NCBI GenBank assembly: GCA_002364005.1
Contig: DEXG01000017.1
Span: 29,342-52,569, forward strand
DNA: 23,228 bases
Direction of reading: 5' to 3'
Source of the DNA: Phycisphaerales bacterium UBA3190
GTDB taxonomy: Bacteria; Planctomycetota; Phycisphaerae; Phycisphaerales; UBA1924
The position numbers and the translations under genes are program-made. The number at the start of each line of letters is the position of its first letter. The first letter of the stretch is position 1. Below, piece after piece: positions 14,678-22,540 of this stretch. The notes beneath the pieces were generated by a model that had not been told where the DNA came from, did not search any database, and worked only from the letters and a program-made list of their open reading frames with translations.

Positions 14678-17283
14678 GGCGTTGCTCCCCCGGTGCTGTT
14701 GACCGAATCGGGGGCAGTTTCGTTGAAGAGCGTCGCGATGCGCTGGTTCCAAGGCGCCGGGCCCAGGGTTGGGTTGAGGACCTTGAACTGCTGGAAAGTC
14801 TCGATCGCCCGGGTTGGATCGATCATCATCATGACCCGCAGTGATTCGTAGCGTGCTTCGTACCAGCGCTCGTCGTCTTGGTGATACGAAGCGAGCAGGC
14901 GGAGCCACGCTTCGAGCTGCGTATCCCGATCTTTGAGCGATTCGGCAAGCCGGGCGGTTCGTTGCAAACCGGGTTCGCTCGGCGAGCCCCGCTCGATGAT
15001 CTGCTTTGATAGACGCAGGGCCAGCTGGGTCATACTTGGGTTGTTGCGTGTGCTCCCCAGCAGTTCGGCGGCATCGCTGATCACCTCGGCCAGGCGGGAG
15101 GTCTGTATACCGATGTGCTCGGGTGCTTTGGGCGTCATGCGAGCCAGCACCGAGACACCGAAACCCGTAAGGCGTTCTGCATCGAGCGCCAGACGCGAAT
15201 CGTCCCAGCGTTCGATGACCCGGTTGAGCGTCAGCAGCTCGGCGTACTCGGCTTGTTCCGGATCGATGCCCCTGAGACGATCGATCGTTGCGAGGGCCAG
15301 GTCGATCTGGTCTTCGATCAGGGCGATCTGGACGCTGCGGACCAGCAGTTCTGCTTCGAGTTGTGTCATCGAGGGAACGGTGCCGAGGCGCGATTGGGCG
15401 ACTTCGATCAGCACGCGAGCCCGTTGCGGATCGCTCGGCGTGTCTCGCAGGGCCAGGTCGATCCCGATACGCAAGATGGCCATCTGGGTCTGGGCGGTGC
15501 TCTGGTTGCTGTCTGCATCGGTGGGCTGTTGCAAGAGCCAGTCGATCAGTTCGCGGGTGTTCTTGAGCATGGCCTGGTCGGCAAAGCCGGTGCTGCGGAG
15601 GGTCTGGTATTGAAGCTGTACGAGCGTGCGGCGCGCGGGGATCGCGATTGGGTCGTCTTGGGCGATGCCAGCAAGCGTCTCGATCGCGAATCGCTCGTCG
15701 AGGGTCCCACGCATGGCGTGGCGGAGCACGAGCTTGGTGGTGCGTGGCGCATCCGGGTAGGCCTCGACGAACGCACGCACCGCCTGGTCGAGTTCGGGCG
15801 AGGAAGATTTGCCGCTGATGACATTCTGACGATCGAGTGCCGCGAGCTTGAGCCATCTGGCTTCCTGGATTGCTTCGGCTCGGATCGATCGATCGATGAT
15901 CTGGTCGCACTGTTCAACCGCGTCCTGTGGGCGATCGGCGCGGATCAGCGTGTAGGCGAGCTTGAGACGGCAGTCCTCCCGGTGCTCGGGGTACGCTGAG
16001 GCATCTGGTGATTGCAACGCCTTGTTGAACTGCCCGGCGATGTCGAGGTATCTATTCTGTAGCCCGTTCGCTTCAGCCTGCTCCAACTCCGCTATCGCTC
16101 GTGCATAGTTGGGGATGAAGCCCGACGCGATCAGCGGCAGTCGCTCATAGCGTTGATACAGGTCGACGACATGCCCGATTTCACCCCGCCCAACGAGGTG
16201 CTCGATGCCCAGCGTTGCCACCTTGACCGCCTGCTCCTCGCCCCCCTTGCCCGGGAGACCGGACACGCGTGAGTCGAGCGCCCGCATCGCGACAAAGCGT
16301 GCATCGGGCACAGAGAGATACTCACCCGCGTCGGCGTCGCTGATCTCGTATATATAGGTGTGCGCTTTATACCAGTCCCGTGAAGCAGCAAGCACGCGCA
16401 GCTTCCGGCTTTCCGCGGCGCTGCGAACCTCATCGCTGACCGCGTTTGAATCGATCAACTCATTCAACCACGCCAGCGCGAGCGATTCGTTTTCTGACTG
16501 TGCGTAGCACATCGCCACACCGATGGCGGCCCGGGCGACATGCTCGAACTCGATGGCCGCGTGTCGCAGCTCGGCCTGCTGGGGCATGCTCCCCTCACCA
16601 CCGAGCAGCCAGGCAAAGGCGATGAAAGTCGTGTCCTCGACATGGCGGTCCTCCAGCACCGCGATGCCGTACCCGCTCCAACCCATGTAGTACGCGGCGA
16701 GTGAGTGCAGACGACGCTTGGTCTCGATCTGCGCCGCGATCTCCTGGGCCTCGTCCGTGCCCACGCTCTGCCCCCGACGACGGGTAAGCCGATTGAGTTC
16801 GGGCTCGATCGAGCTCATGATGGCTCGCAGCCCACGGGAAATCTCAACGAATGACTGAACCGTTTGGTCCCGCCCTGATTCTTCGAGCAGGCCGAGCTGA
16901 TACAGCTCAACCGCGTCCTCGCCCAACGCGTAATCGTTGATGAAGAGTTCGATGCGCAAGTCGAATAAGGGCGCGGCGGAAACGCGAGAGAGCAGATCGT
17001 GTGCCCGGATCACCAGGACCTGACGGTACGGATCGTCGCTGTCGGTTGCTCGCAGCTGGGTGAGGTAGAGCTGCGCAAGATTCTCCGCGATTTCAGCTCG
17101 TTCATCATTGCTCTGGGCCTCATCGAGTCGGGATTCGAGCTGGACCTCAAGCAGCGTATCCATGCCATGACCGCGCAGGTACAGCTCAACCGACTCATCG
17201 CCGGGGCTCGCACGCGATATGGGTGCGAGCAGCGCCACGAGCAGCAGCATCGGCGCTCTATTGACCCACTTCGCCCGGCACAT
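14674..17283 (-). CDS. Exported helical-repeat (TPR-like) protein of the vWA/ExbBD string
   Basis: A protein of 869 residues with an N-terminal signal peptide (MCRAKWVNRAP then MLLLVALLAPISRA). The rest is tandem alpha-helical repeat of the TPR/HEAT-like type, with stretches such as ALAWLNELIDSNAVS, LKLAYTLIRADRPQDAVEQCDQII and LALATIDRLRGIDPEQAEYAELL. The long frame extends upstream to 17568, but the ATG at 17283 has a strong AGGAG ribosome-binding site 5 nt away and gives the signal peptide. This start overlaps the end of the second exbD gene by 26 bp. It is likely a periplasmic scaffold for protein contacts. Substrates or partners are not visible in the sequence. Confidence 0.8.
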   Translation of the reverse strand: MCRAKWVNRAPMLLLVALLAPISRASPGDESVELYLRGHGMDTLLEVQLESRLDEAQSNDERAEIAENLAQLYLTQLRATDSDDPYRQVLVIRAHDLLSRVSAAPLFDLRIELFINDYALGEDAVELYQLGLLEESGRDQTVQSFVEISRGLRAIMSSIEPELNRLTRRRGQSVGTDEAQEIAAQIETKRRLHSLAAYYMGWSGYGIAVLEDRHVEDTTFIAFAWLLGGEGSMPQQAELRHAAIEFEHVARAAIGVAMCYAQSENESLALAWLNELIDSNAVSDEVRSAAESRKLRVLAASRDWYKAHTYIYEISDADAGEYLSVPDARFVAMRALDSRVSGLPGKGGEEQAVKVATLGIEHLVGRGEIGHVVDLYQRYERLPLIASGFIPNYARAIAELEQAEANGLQNRYLDIAGQFNKALQSPDASAYPEHREDCRLKLAYTLIRADRPQDAVEQCDQIIDRSIRAEAIQEARWLKLAALDRQNVISGKSSSPELDQAVRAFVEAYPDAPRTTKLVLRHAMRGTLDERFAIETLAGIAQDDPIAIPARRTLVQLQYQTLRSTGFADQAMLKNTRELIDWLLQQPTDADSNQSTAQTQMAILRIGIDLALRDTPSDPQRARVLIEVAQSRLGTVPSMTQLEAELLVRSVQIALIEDQIDLALATIDRLRGIDPEQAEYAELLTLNRVIERWDDSRLALDAERLTGFGVSVLARMTPKAPEHIGIQTSRLAEVISDAAELLGSTRNNPSMTQLALRLSKQIIERGSPSEPGLQRTARLAESLKDRDTQLEAWLRLLASYHQDDERWYEARYESLRVMMMIDPTRAIETFQQFKVLNPTLGPAPWNQRIATLFNETAPDSVNSTGGATP

Positions 17284-17683
17284 AGCTTCTCCTGGTGAAC
17301 CCCGCGTTGCGGGCGGCTTGTAATGCGGTCGCGATCGACTGGATCGGCACATCGGGCTCGGCCTTAATCGCGACACCCGCGTCTCGGGGGAGCTGCTTGA
17401 GCACCCCCTCGAGCGATGCGCGGTCGTTGCACCGGACCTGACCGATCGTGAAGACCGGCTGGTTGTTGAGCAGACTGATCTGGATGATCTGGGGCTGCAG
17501 ATCGCTCGAGCGAACACCCCCGCCCTCGGTCTGCAGAGCCGAGGGGAGCTTGTGCTCCTGCTTGGCAAAGTCCGCGGTCACGAGAAAGAAGATCAGCAGC
17601 AGGAACACGACATCGATCATCGAGGTGAGCGGCAGGGCGCCGAGGCGCGAGCCACGCTGTCGGGATGTGCGTCGCCGGCTCAT
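17258..17683 (-). CDS. ExbD/TolR family biopolymer transport protein (second copy)
   Basis: A 141-residue ExbD/TolR-type protein: a short basic cytoplasmic N-terminus (SRRRTSRQRGSR), one transmembrane helix and a periplasmic domain. The essential membrane aspartate is D24 in LTSMIDVVFLLLIFF. The periplasmic part includes VAIKAEPDVPIQSIATALQAARNAGF, typical of the family. Such proteins work with ExbB/TolQ to turn proton flow into movement of a TonB/TolA-like partner. The ATG at 17683 overlaps the first exbD stop as ATGA; an in-frame extension upstream to 17719 exists but reads as shadow. It is cotranscribed with exbB and the first exbD. Confidence 0.93.
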   Translation of the reverse strand: MSRRRTSRQRGSRLGALPLTSMIDVVFLLLIFFLVTADFAKQEHKLPSALQTEGGGVRSSDLQPQIIQISLLNNQPVFTIGQVRCNDRASLEGVLKQLPRDAGVAIKAEPDVPIQSIATALQAARNAGFTRRSYVPGEVGQ

Positions 17684-18108
17684 GATCCCCCCCCGGTATC
17701 GATCGTGGCGATCTTCCATCGTTGTACGCCGACACTCGACAATCGCAGCAGGAGGCGATCGAGGTAGACCGCGGGCGCGTTCCGGTCCGGCCTGATCAGG
17801 ACATCGAATGGGGTGGAGTCGGTCTGATTGGTCACACCGAGCTGCGCGACCTGCTCGATCTCGAGCAGACTGGTTGCTTTGGATTCGAAGAAATAGACCC
17901 CCTCACCCGTCAGATCGATGATCATGGCCGCGCTGGCCTGCTGGGCTTCTTCATCACCCTGCTCTCGGGGGAGGTCGATCTCGGTGCGGCGCAGCTCGCC
18001 GAACTGGGAGGTGAACATAAAAAAGATGATGAGCTGGAAGACCACATCAATCATCGGCGTCAGGTCGACGCTGATCATGTGCCGAGATGTGGAGCCCCTG
18101 CGTTTCAC
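17680..18108 (-). CDS. ExbD/TolR family biopolymer transport protein (first copy, GTG start)
   Basis: A 142-residue ExbD/TolR-type protein with the membrane aspartate at D21 in DLTPMIDVVFQLIIFFM and a periplasmic domain with VLIRPDRNAPAVYLDRLLLRL. It starts with GTG at 18108, overlapping the exbB stop as GTGA. The last codons contain a run of eight G (C8 at 17687-17694 on the plus strand) directly before the stop, where it overlaps the ATG of the second exbD. The two ExbD proteins are clearly divergent from each other, so they are probably distinct subunits rather than a recent duplication. Confidence 0.93.
   Translation of the reverse strand: MKRRGSTSRHMISVDLTPMIDVVFQLIIFFMFTSQFGELRRTEIDLPREQGDEEAQQASAAMIIDLTGEGVYFFESKATSLLEIEQVAQLGVTNQTDSTPFDVLIRPDRNAPAVYLDRLLLRLSSVGVQRWKIATIDTGGGS
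17687..17694. other. Eight-G homopolymer at the exbD1/exbD2 junction
   Basis: On the minus strand GGGGGGGG forms the end of the first exbD gene, a few bases before its TGA and the ATG of the second. The second exbD frame is the -1 frame of the first at this point, so a -1 slip or a one-base gain would read through into the second gene. Confidence 0.6.
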
Positions 18109-18815
18109 TGGTTGGCTGCCTCACTCCCGCCCGCGGCTTCGAGTGGCGAGATGATCTCCTCGATCTGCTCGTCGATCTCGGTGGTCAGGTGATCGATCCG
18201 GTTGCGCAGGAAGGTGTACATCGCGGTACACGGGATGGCAACGATCAGCCCGAGCACGGTGGTGATGAGTGCCTGAGAAATGCTGCCGGCCAGCTCGTCG
18301 GGGCGGGCCGGGCCGTCGCTGAGGGTGATGGCGTCGAATGCGCCGACCATACCCACCACGGTGCCCAGCAGCCCGAGCATGGGCGCGACAGAGGCGATAA
18401 GCCCGATGCCGTCGGTCAGGCGGTAGAGCCGATCGACCTCCAACTGGCCGATCTCGTCGACCGAAGAACGGAGCTCGAGCATGCCGAAGGCGGAGCGTGA
18501 GGCGCGGGTGAGGCCGGTGCCCACGACGCGAGCGAGGTAGCTCGAGCCGGGCTCGTCGCTGCTGCGTTTGATCGCACCGTCGATGTTCCCATCGCCAAGC
18601 AGTGAACGCAGATCGGCGAGCAAATCGGGCGGGGCGAGCCGTTCGCGCCGGATCCGGAAGAGCTGGGCACCGATCATCCCGATCGCGACCAGCGAGATCA
18701 GGATGATGATCATGCCGATCGGGCCACCCTTGAGGATGTACTGCAGCAGCGATCGGTGCACCTCGCCGGACTCCGCGGCGAGCGTGAGGGATTGGGTGAG
18801 TACGGTGTCAGTCAT
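18105..18815 (-). CDS. MotA/TolQ/ExbB proton channel family protein
   Basis: A 236-residue ExbB/TolQ-type subunit that forms the proton-conducting complex with ExbD. Three transmembrane helices lie at about residues 31-53, 135-160 and 179-203. The large cytoplasmic loop lies between the first two. Family features are visible in helix two (SVAPMLGLLGTVVGMVGAF, 142-160) and helix three (LITTVLGLIVAIP, 183-195). The ATG at 18815 overlaps the stop of the upstream 355-residue gene by 8 bp; the longer frame to 18977 is shadow inside that gene. It is followed by two exbD genes, as expected for an energy-coupling unit. The partner is most likely the vWA protein of the same string. Confidence 0.96.
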   Translation of the reverse strand: MTDTVLTQSLTLAAESGEVHRSLLQYILKGGPIGMIIILISLVAIGMIGAQLFRIRRERLAPPDLLADLRSLLGDGNIDGAIKRSSDEPGSSYLARVVGTGLTRASRSAFGMLELRSSVDEIGQLEVDRLYRLTDGIGLIASVAPMLGLLGTVVGMVGAFDAITLSDGPARPDELAGSISQALITTVLGLIVAIPCTAMYTFLRNRIDHLTTEIDEQIEEIISPLEAAGGSEAANQ

Positions 18816-19875
18816 TCGATTGGTACTCCTGGCTCGCGAGCGGGCTGGCGATGTGTCGTTGCGCGTCGTGCAATATCTGGGTTGCCCATTGGGCTCGGCC
18901 TGTGGATTCGAGGTGTCCCGCGGCGAGTTCTGCCGCGAGCATGGTGAGGTTCGGGTCAATCGCATGCAATCGGACAATCACATGCAGGAGTTCGACCACC
19001 CCCAGGTCTTTCCTGAGCCGGTCCGGCTCATTGAGCAGGGCCGCGCCGATGGCAAGGCGTGCCCAGACCTCGATCCAGGTATCGTGCTGCGTCTGGCATC
19101 GACGCCGGAGCGCATCGCGGGCGGCGTTGCGTTTGCTTCGATCGGGATGGGCCTGGGCATACGCCATTTGTTCAAACAGCACAACGCCCGCGTCCCGTGC
19201 CGGCATCGAACGCCTGTGTGTTTCGATTTCAGCGACAATGGATTCGCGTGACTCCGCGGGGGCATCGACAAGACGGAAGCAGGCGTAGAGCAGCCGCTCT
19301 CGTTCGGTGATCCCGGCCTGCACATCAAGGTCAAGCGGCGCCGTGGGCGCCGAGGATGATCTGATCGGGGGGAGGTCCGTATGAAGCATGGTCTGGGCGT
19401 CGACACTCGACACGCCTGATGCATCGACCGAGGCGAGCATGCGCGATGAAACGAACCAGGCAAGGGCGGGCTCGATCGCCTGGGCACGGTCGCCTTGATT
19501 GATCAGGCAGCGTTTGAGCCCGATGCTGACATCCATTGATTGCGGGCCGGGCTTCCAGAGGTACTCGTCGCGCATCGATTCGTAGAGCGGCAGCGCCCCC
19601 TGATAATCCCCGCGCTGGGCGCGAGCGTGGGCCCGCCATGCTTGGCGTGCGAAGCGGTCGTAACGGGCCAGAGTCCCATTTTCCAGCTCAACCCGCTCGA
19701 CATCGTACCACGGGATCAGGGTTGCGATCGTGTCGGACTGGAGTCTCAGATGCACACCCTGGGCGTCGGCCTCAACGAACTCCCCCACCACGGGTTCCTG
19801 CTCGGCCCAGCGTTTGACTGTGGCGGGTGCCCAGGCGACGAGCACCCCGAGCATCACGGCTGCGACGGCACTCAT
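18808..19875 (-). CDS. Exported protein of unknown function in the vWA/ExbBD string
   Basis: A 355-residue protein with a hydrophobic N-terminus (MSAVAAVMLGVLVAWAPA) that is a signal peptide or anchor. Residues about 28-67 look beta-rich (GEFVEADAQGVHLRLQSD, then IPWYDVERVELENG), resembling a small barrel. The remainder is helical with a TPR-like start (AWRAHARAQRGDYQGALPLYESM). Its ATG overlaps the vWA stop by ATGA and its end overlaps exbB, so it is in the same operon. It may bind the vWA protein or the ExbBD complex in the envelope. No family is recognised by eye. Confidence 0.78.
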   Translation of the reverse strand: MSAVAAVMLGVLVAWAPATVKRWAEQEPVVGEFVEADAQGVHLRLQSDTIATLIPWYDVERVELENGTLARYDRFARQAWRAHARAQRGDYQGALPLYESMRDEYLWKPGPQSMDVSIGLKRCLINQGDRAQAIEPALAWFVSSRMLASVDASGVSSVDAQTMLHTDLPPIRSSSAPTAPLDLDVQAGITERERLLYACFRLVDAPAESRESIVAEIETHRRSMPARDAGVVLFEQMAYAQAHPDRSKRNAARDALRRRCQTQHDTWIEVWARLAIGAALLNEPDRLRKDLGVVELLHVIVRLHAIDPNLTMLAAELAAGHLESTGRAQWATQILHDAQRHIASPLASQEYQSND

Positions 19876-20885
19876 GGTCGCCCCTCCCGGACATGGGTGA
19901 ACTTGCCGCCCGAGTTGCGGGCGATGTCGCCCATCATGCTGATCGCCGCGGTTGCTTCGCGTGGGTTGGCGGGTTCACCGAAGAGCACGGTGTGGATCGG
20001 GATCAGATCACGCCGATTCATTTGTTTGACCTGCGCCGGGACATCGGTGCTGAACACCCCGTCGGTCATGAAATAGATCGCGTCCGATTCGGGATCGAGT
20101 TCAAAGACCATCTCGAACCCCGCGAGCGGCCTGGTCCCTCCGCCGGGATCGAAGCCCAGGAGTGACGCGGCCGCGAGGCGTTTGTTGCCATTTGTGGCTT
20201 CGGTCCAGTTGCCCTGGCCGAAGACGGCGATGGAGTTGGAGGAATAGAGCACAACGGAAAACTGGGCCCGGGCATCGAGCGCGTCGATCGACCGGATCAG
20301 CTCCGAGCGGGTCAGCTCCCAGCGGGTGAACCGCCCCTCGCCGGTCAGCGTGTTCATCGACCCCGAGAGATCGACGATGTAGGAGAATCGTCGCCCCTGT
20401 GCCTCGAGCCCGAAGAAGCTCGCGCCATCGCCCGTGCCAGCCCCGGAACTGCCCGTGCTCGAGTCGATGCTCGTCAGCGCCCCCCCGCCCGGGTCCAGAC
20501 TGGGTGCGATCGAATCGGCCAGCTCGTCGACCGAGTCCTCGGTATTGTTTTCCGAGAGCAGGTCGATCTGCATGGCCTCGGTCGGGATGGTCGCGACCTC
20601 GAAGCTCTCTTCTGTAACTCTGGGCGATTGCATCTCCGCGAGATCGGCGTCGGTGAGCACCGCGAAATCGACCTCGTCGCCCGTATCTCCCCCCGCATCG
20701 GCGTAGCCGAAGTCGATGGTGATCACCGCCGCGATGAGCATGATGATCAGATGGATGGCGATCGAGAAGGCCAGCCCCATGATCGTCGCCCGTTCGACAA
20801 ACTGTCGCCGGGCGGATTTGCCCCCGCCGACTCCATCAGCTGATTCTGTTTCAAGATGCTGGGCGGGTTGGTTCAAATCGTGCAC
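19872..20885 (-). CDS. TonB/TolA-like membrane-anchored vWA domain protein (GTG start)
   Basis: A 337-residue protein: a polar cytoplasmic N-terminus (1-35), one transmembrane helix (about 36-57), a long acidic, low-complexity linker (58-155), then a vWA domain (about 165-337). The vWA MIDAS metal site is complete: D172-x-S174-x-S176, T251 in the GGGTRP loop, and D275 in FMTDG. The transmembrane helix carries S41-x3-H45 (FSIAIHL), the pattern that TonB and TolA use to contact ExbB/TolQ. The only start is GTG at 20885; an in-frame stop lies upstream. It is the first gene of the string, divergent from pyrH. I infer that it is the energy-transducing element of the ExbBD machine. The vWA assignment is firm; the TonB-like role is inference. 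Confidence 0.9.
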   Translation of the reverse strand: MHDLNQPAQHLETESADGVGGGKSARRQFVERATIMGLAFSIAIHLIIMLIAAVITIDFGYADAGGDTGDEVDFAVLTDADLAEMQSPRVTEESFEVATIPTEAMQIDLLSENNTEDSVDELADSIAPSLDPGGGALTSIDSSTGSSGAGTGDGASFFGLEAQGRRFSYIVDLSGSMNTLTGEGRFTRWELTRSELIRSIDALDARAQFSVVLYSSNSIAVFGQGNWTEATNGNKRLAAASLLGFDPGGGTRPLAGFEMVFELDPESDAIYFMTDGVFSTDVPAQVKQMNRRDLIPIHTVLFGEPANPREATAAISMMGDIARNSGGKFTHVREGRP

Positions 20886-21034
20886 AATCCATTCGCGTGG
20901 CCCGTGGGGCTGGTCCTCATGACCGATCCCGATTCGTCTAGACTACCACATCGGTTCGCACGGGTTCTACCATTGAACACGCGAAGTGCTGCACGAAGCC
21001 ACTCGACGCGAAAGCAACCCCCTTGGGAGCACGC

Positions 21035-21802
21035 ATGACCGACCAATCACCCGACTCATCGAACGCCAGAGCCAAGCTTGGCGCTCCCAAACGCGTGCTC
21101 TTGAAGCTCAGCGGCGAGGCCTTCTGCAAGCCCGGCGGCTTCGGGATCGACACCAAGGAACTCGGCCTGATCGCCAACGAGATCAAGGACGCAACCTCCG
21201 CCGGGGCCCAGATCGCGGTCGTTGTCGGTGGCGGCAACATTATTCGGGGGGCAGAGCTGGCCAAGACGGGCGATATTCAGCAGGCAACAGCTGATTACAT
21301 GGGCATGCTGGGCACCGTAATGAACGGGGCGGCCCTCAAAGAAAAGCTCGACAGTCTGGGGATCGACTCCCGGGTCATGTCCGCCCTGGACATCAAGGCC
21401 GTCGCCGAGCCCTTCATTCGTCATCGGGCGATCAGGCATCTCAACAAGGGCCGGGTGATCATCCTGGCCGCGGGGACGGGCAGCCCGTTCTTCACAACCG
21501 ACACCTGTGCCGCGCTGCGGGCCACTGAGCTCGATTGCGACCTGCTGCTGAAGGCCACCAAGGTCGACGGGGTCTACAGCGCCGATCCCAACACCGATCC
21601 CACGGCGACCCGGTATTCTGAGCTCTCATTTGCCGAAGCGTTGAGCAAGAAGCTGGCAATTATGGATATGACGGCGCTTGCGATGTGCCAGGAACGCCAT
21701 ATCCCGGTCCTTGTCTTCGACTTCAAGATCCCGGGCAATATCCGGCGGGTCATCGAGGGCGATGAAATCGGGACGCTGCTGAGCACTGGAATCGAAGATT
21801 AA
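21035..21802 (+). CDS. pyrH: UMP kinase
   Basis: A 255-residue bacterial UMP kinase of the amino-acid-kinase fold. It phosphorylates UMP to UDP with ATP in pyrimidine nucleotide synthesis, acting as a hexamer in the cytoplasm. Family marks are RVLLKLSGEAF, the VVVGGGNIIRG glycine loop, DYMGMLGTVMNG, GTGSPFFTTDTCAALRA and KATKVDGVYSADP. A TTG at 21023 is in frame, but the ATG at 21035 with GGGAG upstream is the better start. It is followed 62 bp later by frr, the usual partner, and both are involved in basal growth. rpsB and tsf, often upstream, are absent here. Confidence 0.97.
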   Translation: MTDQSPDSSNARAKLGAPKRVLLKLSGEAFCKPGGFGIDTKELGLIANEIKDATSAGAQIAVVVGGGNIIRGAELAKTGDIQQATADYMGMLGTVMNGAALKEKLDSLGIDSRVMSALDIKAVAEPFIRHRAIRHLNKGRVIILAAGTGSPFFTTDTCAALRATELDCDLLLKATKVDGVYSADPNTDPTATRYSELSFAEALSKKLAIMDMTALAMCQERHIPVLVFDFKIPGNIRRVIEGDEIGTLLSTGIED

Positions 21803-21864
21803 GGGGCCCAGGGCCTCATTGAGGGTATGATTCTGCCCCTGAACGACACACCGGAGAACCAAGC

Positions 21865-22437
21865 ATGAGTACCGACCCAGACACGATTCTTCTTGAAGCC
21901 GAAGAGCACATGAGCAAGGCCATCGATTACCTCGGCAGCGAGCTCAAGGGCATCCGCGCCGGGCGGGCCTCGCCGGCGATGGTCGAGTATGTCAAGGTCG
22001 AATGCTATGGCGGCGAGAGCGACCTCAAGAGCATCGCGGCGGTCTCGGTCCCCGAGCCCACCCAGCTGGTCATCAAGCCCTTCGATCCCTCGCTGCTGGG
22101 TGCCATCAAGACCGGCATCGAGCAGGCAAACCTGGGCATCAACCCGCAGGTCGAAGATAAGCAGATCCGCATCAGCATCCCATCGCTGACCACCGATCGA
22201 CGCAAGCAGCTCATCTCGCAGGCCAAGAAGACCGGCGAGGAGCAGAAGATCGTCCTCCGCAACAGCCGACGCGATGCCAACAAGCACGCCGACGGGCTCG
22301 ACAAGCAGGAGGGGCAGCACTTCTCCGAAGACGAGATCAAGACCCTCAAGGACGAGATCCAGGAGTTGCTCAAGAAGTACGAGGGCAAAATCGACGAGAT
22401 GGTCGCCAAGAAGACCGCTGAGATCAGCGACATCTGA
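21865..22437 (+). CDS. frr: Ribosome recycling factor
   Basis: A 190-residue RRF, which with EF-G splits the post-termination ribosome so that it can start again. The sequence has the two-domain arrangement: a helical bundle with KGIRAGRASPAMVE, a beta-rich hinge domain (residues about 30-105, with VPEPTQLVIKPFDPSLL) and the long C-terminal helices (DRRKQLISQAKKTGEEQKIVLRNSRRDANK). Length is that of the family (about 185). A GGAGA ribosome-binding site lies before the ATG. It follows pyrH and ends 44 bp before a strong terminator. Confidence 0.98.
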   Translation: MSTDPDTILLEAEEHMSKAIDYLGSELKGIRAGRASPAMVEYVKVECYGGESDLKSIAAVSVPEPTQLVIKPFDPSLLGAIKTGIEQANLGINPQVEDKQIRISIPSLTTDRRKQLISQAKKTGEEQKIVLRNSRRDANKHADGLDKQEGQHFSEDEIKTLKDEIQELLKKYEGKIDEMVAKKTAEISDI

Positions 22438-22481
22438 TCGGACCAGATCGGCACCGCTTCTTTACTCCCATGAAACACAAG

Positions 22482-22511
22482 AAAAGCCGGCCCATGCGGG
22501 TCGGCTTTTTT
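22482..22511. terminator. Rho-independent terminator, bidirectional
   Basis: AAAAGCCGGCCC (22482-22493) pairs with GGGTCGGCTTTT (22498-22509) with one G-T wobble and a 4-nt loop, followed by a T-tract. On the minus strand the stem ends in TTTT, so it can also stop the convergent sppA transcript. Confidence 0.93.
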
Positions 22512-22540
22512 CTTATAAACACATGGTCTGCATCGCCCGC

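Noticed and set aside
14678..15910. Upstream extension of the 879-residue gene (about 411 extra codons)
   Set aside because: The extension lies inside the 869-residue TPR-like gene in another frame. It is Arg/Pro/His-rich, and the ATGA overlap at 14677 is the natural start.
17284..17568. Upstream extension of the 869-residue gene
   Set aside because: It overlaps the second exbD gene in another frame. The ATG at 17283 has a strong ribosome-binding site and gives a signal peptide.
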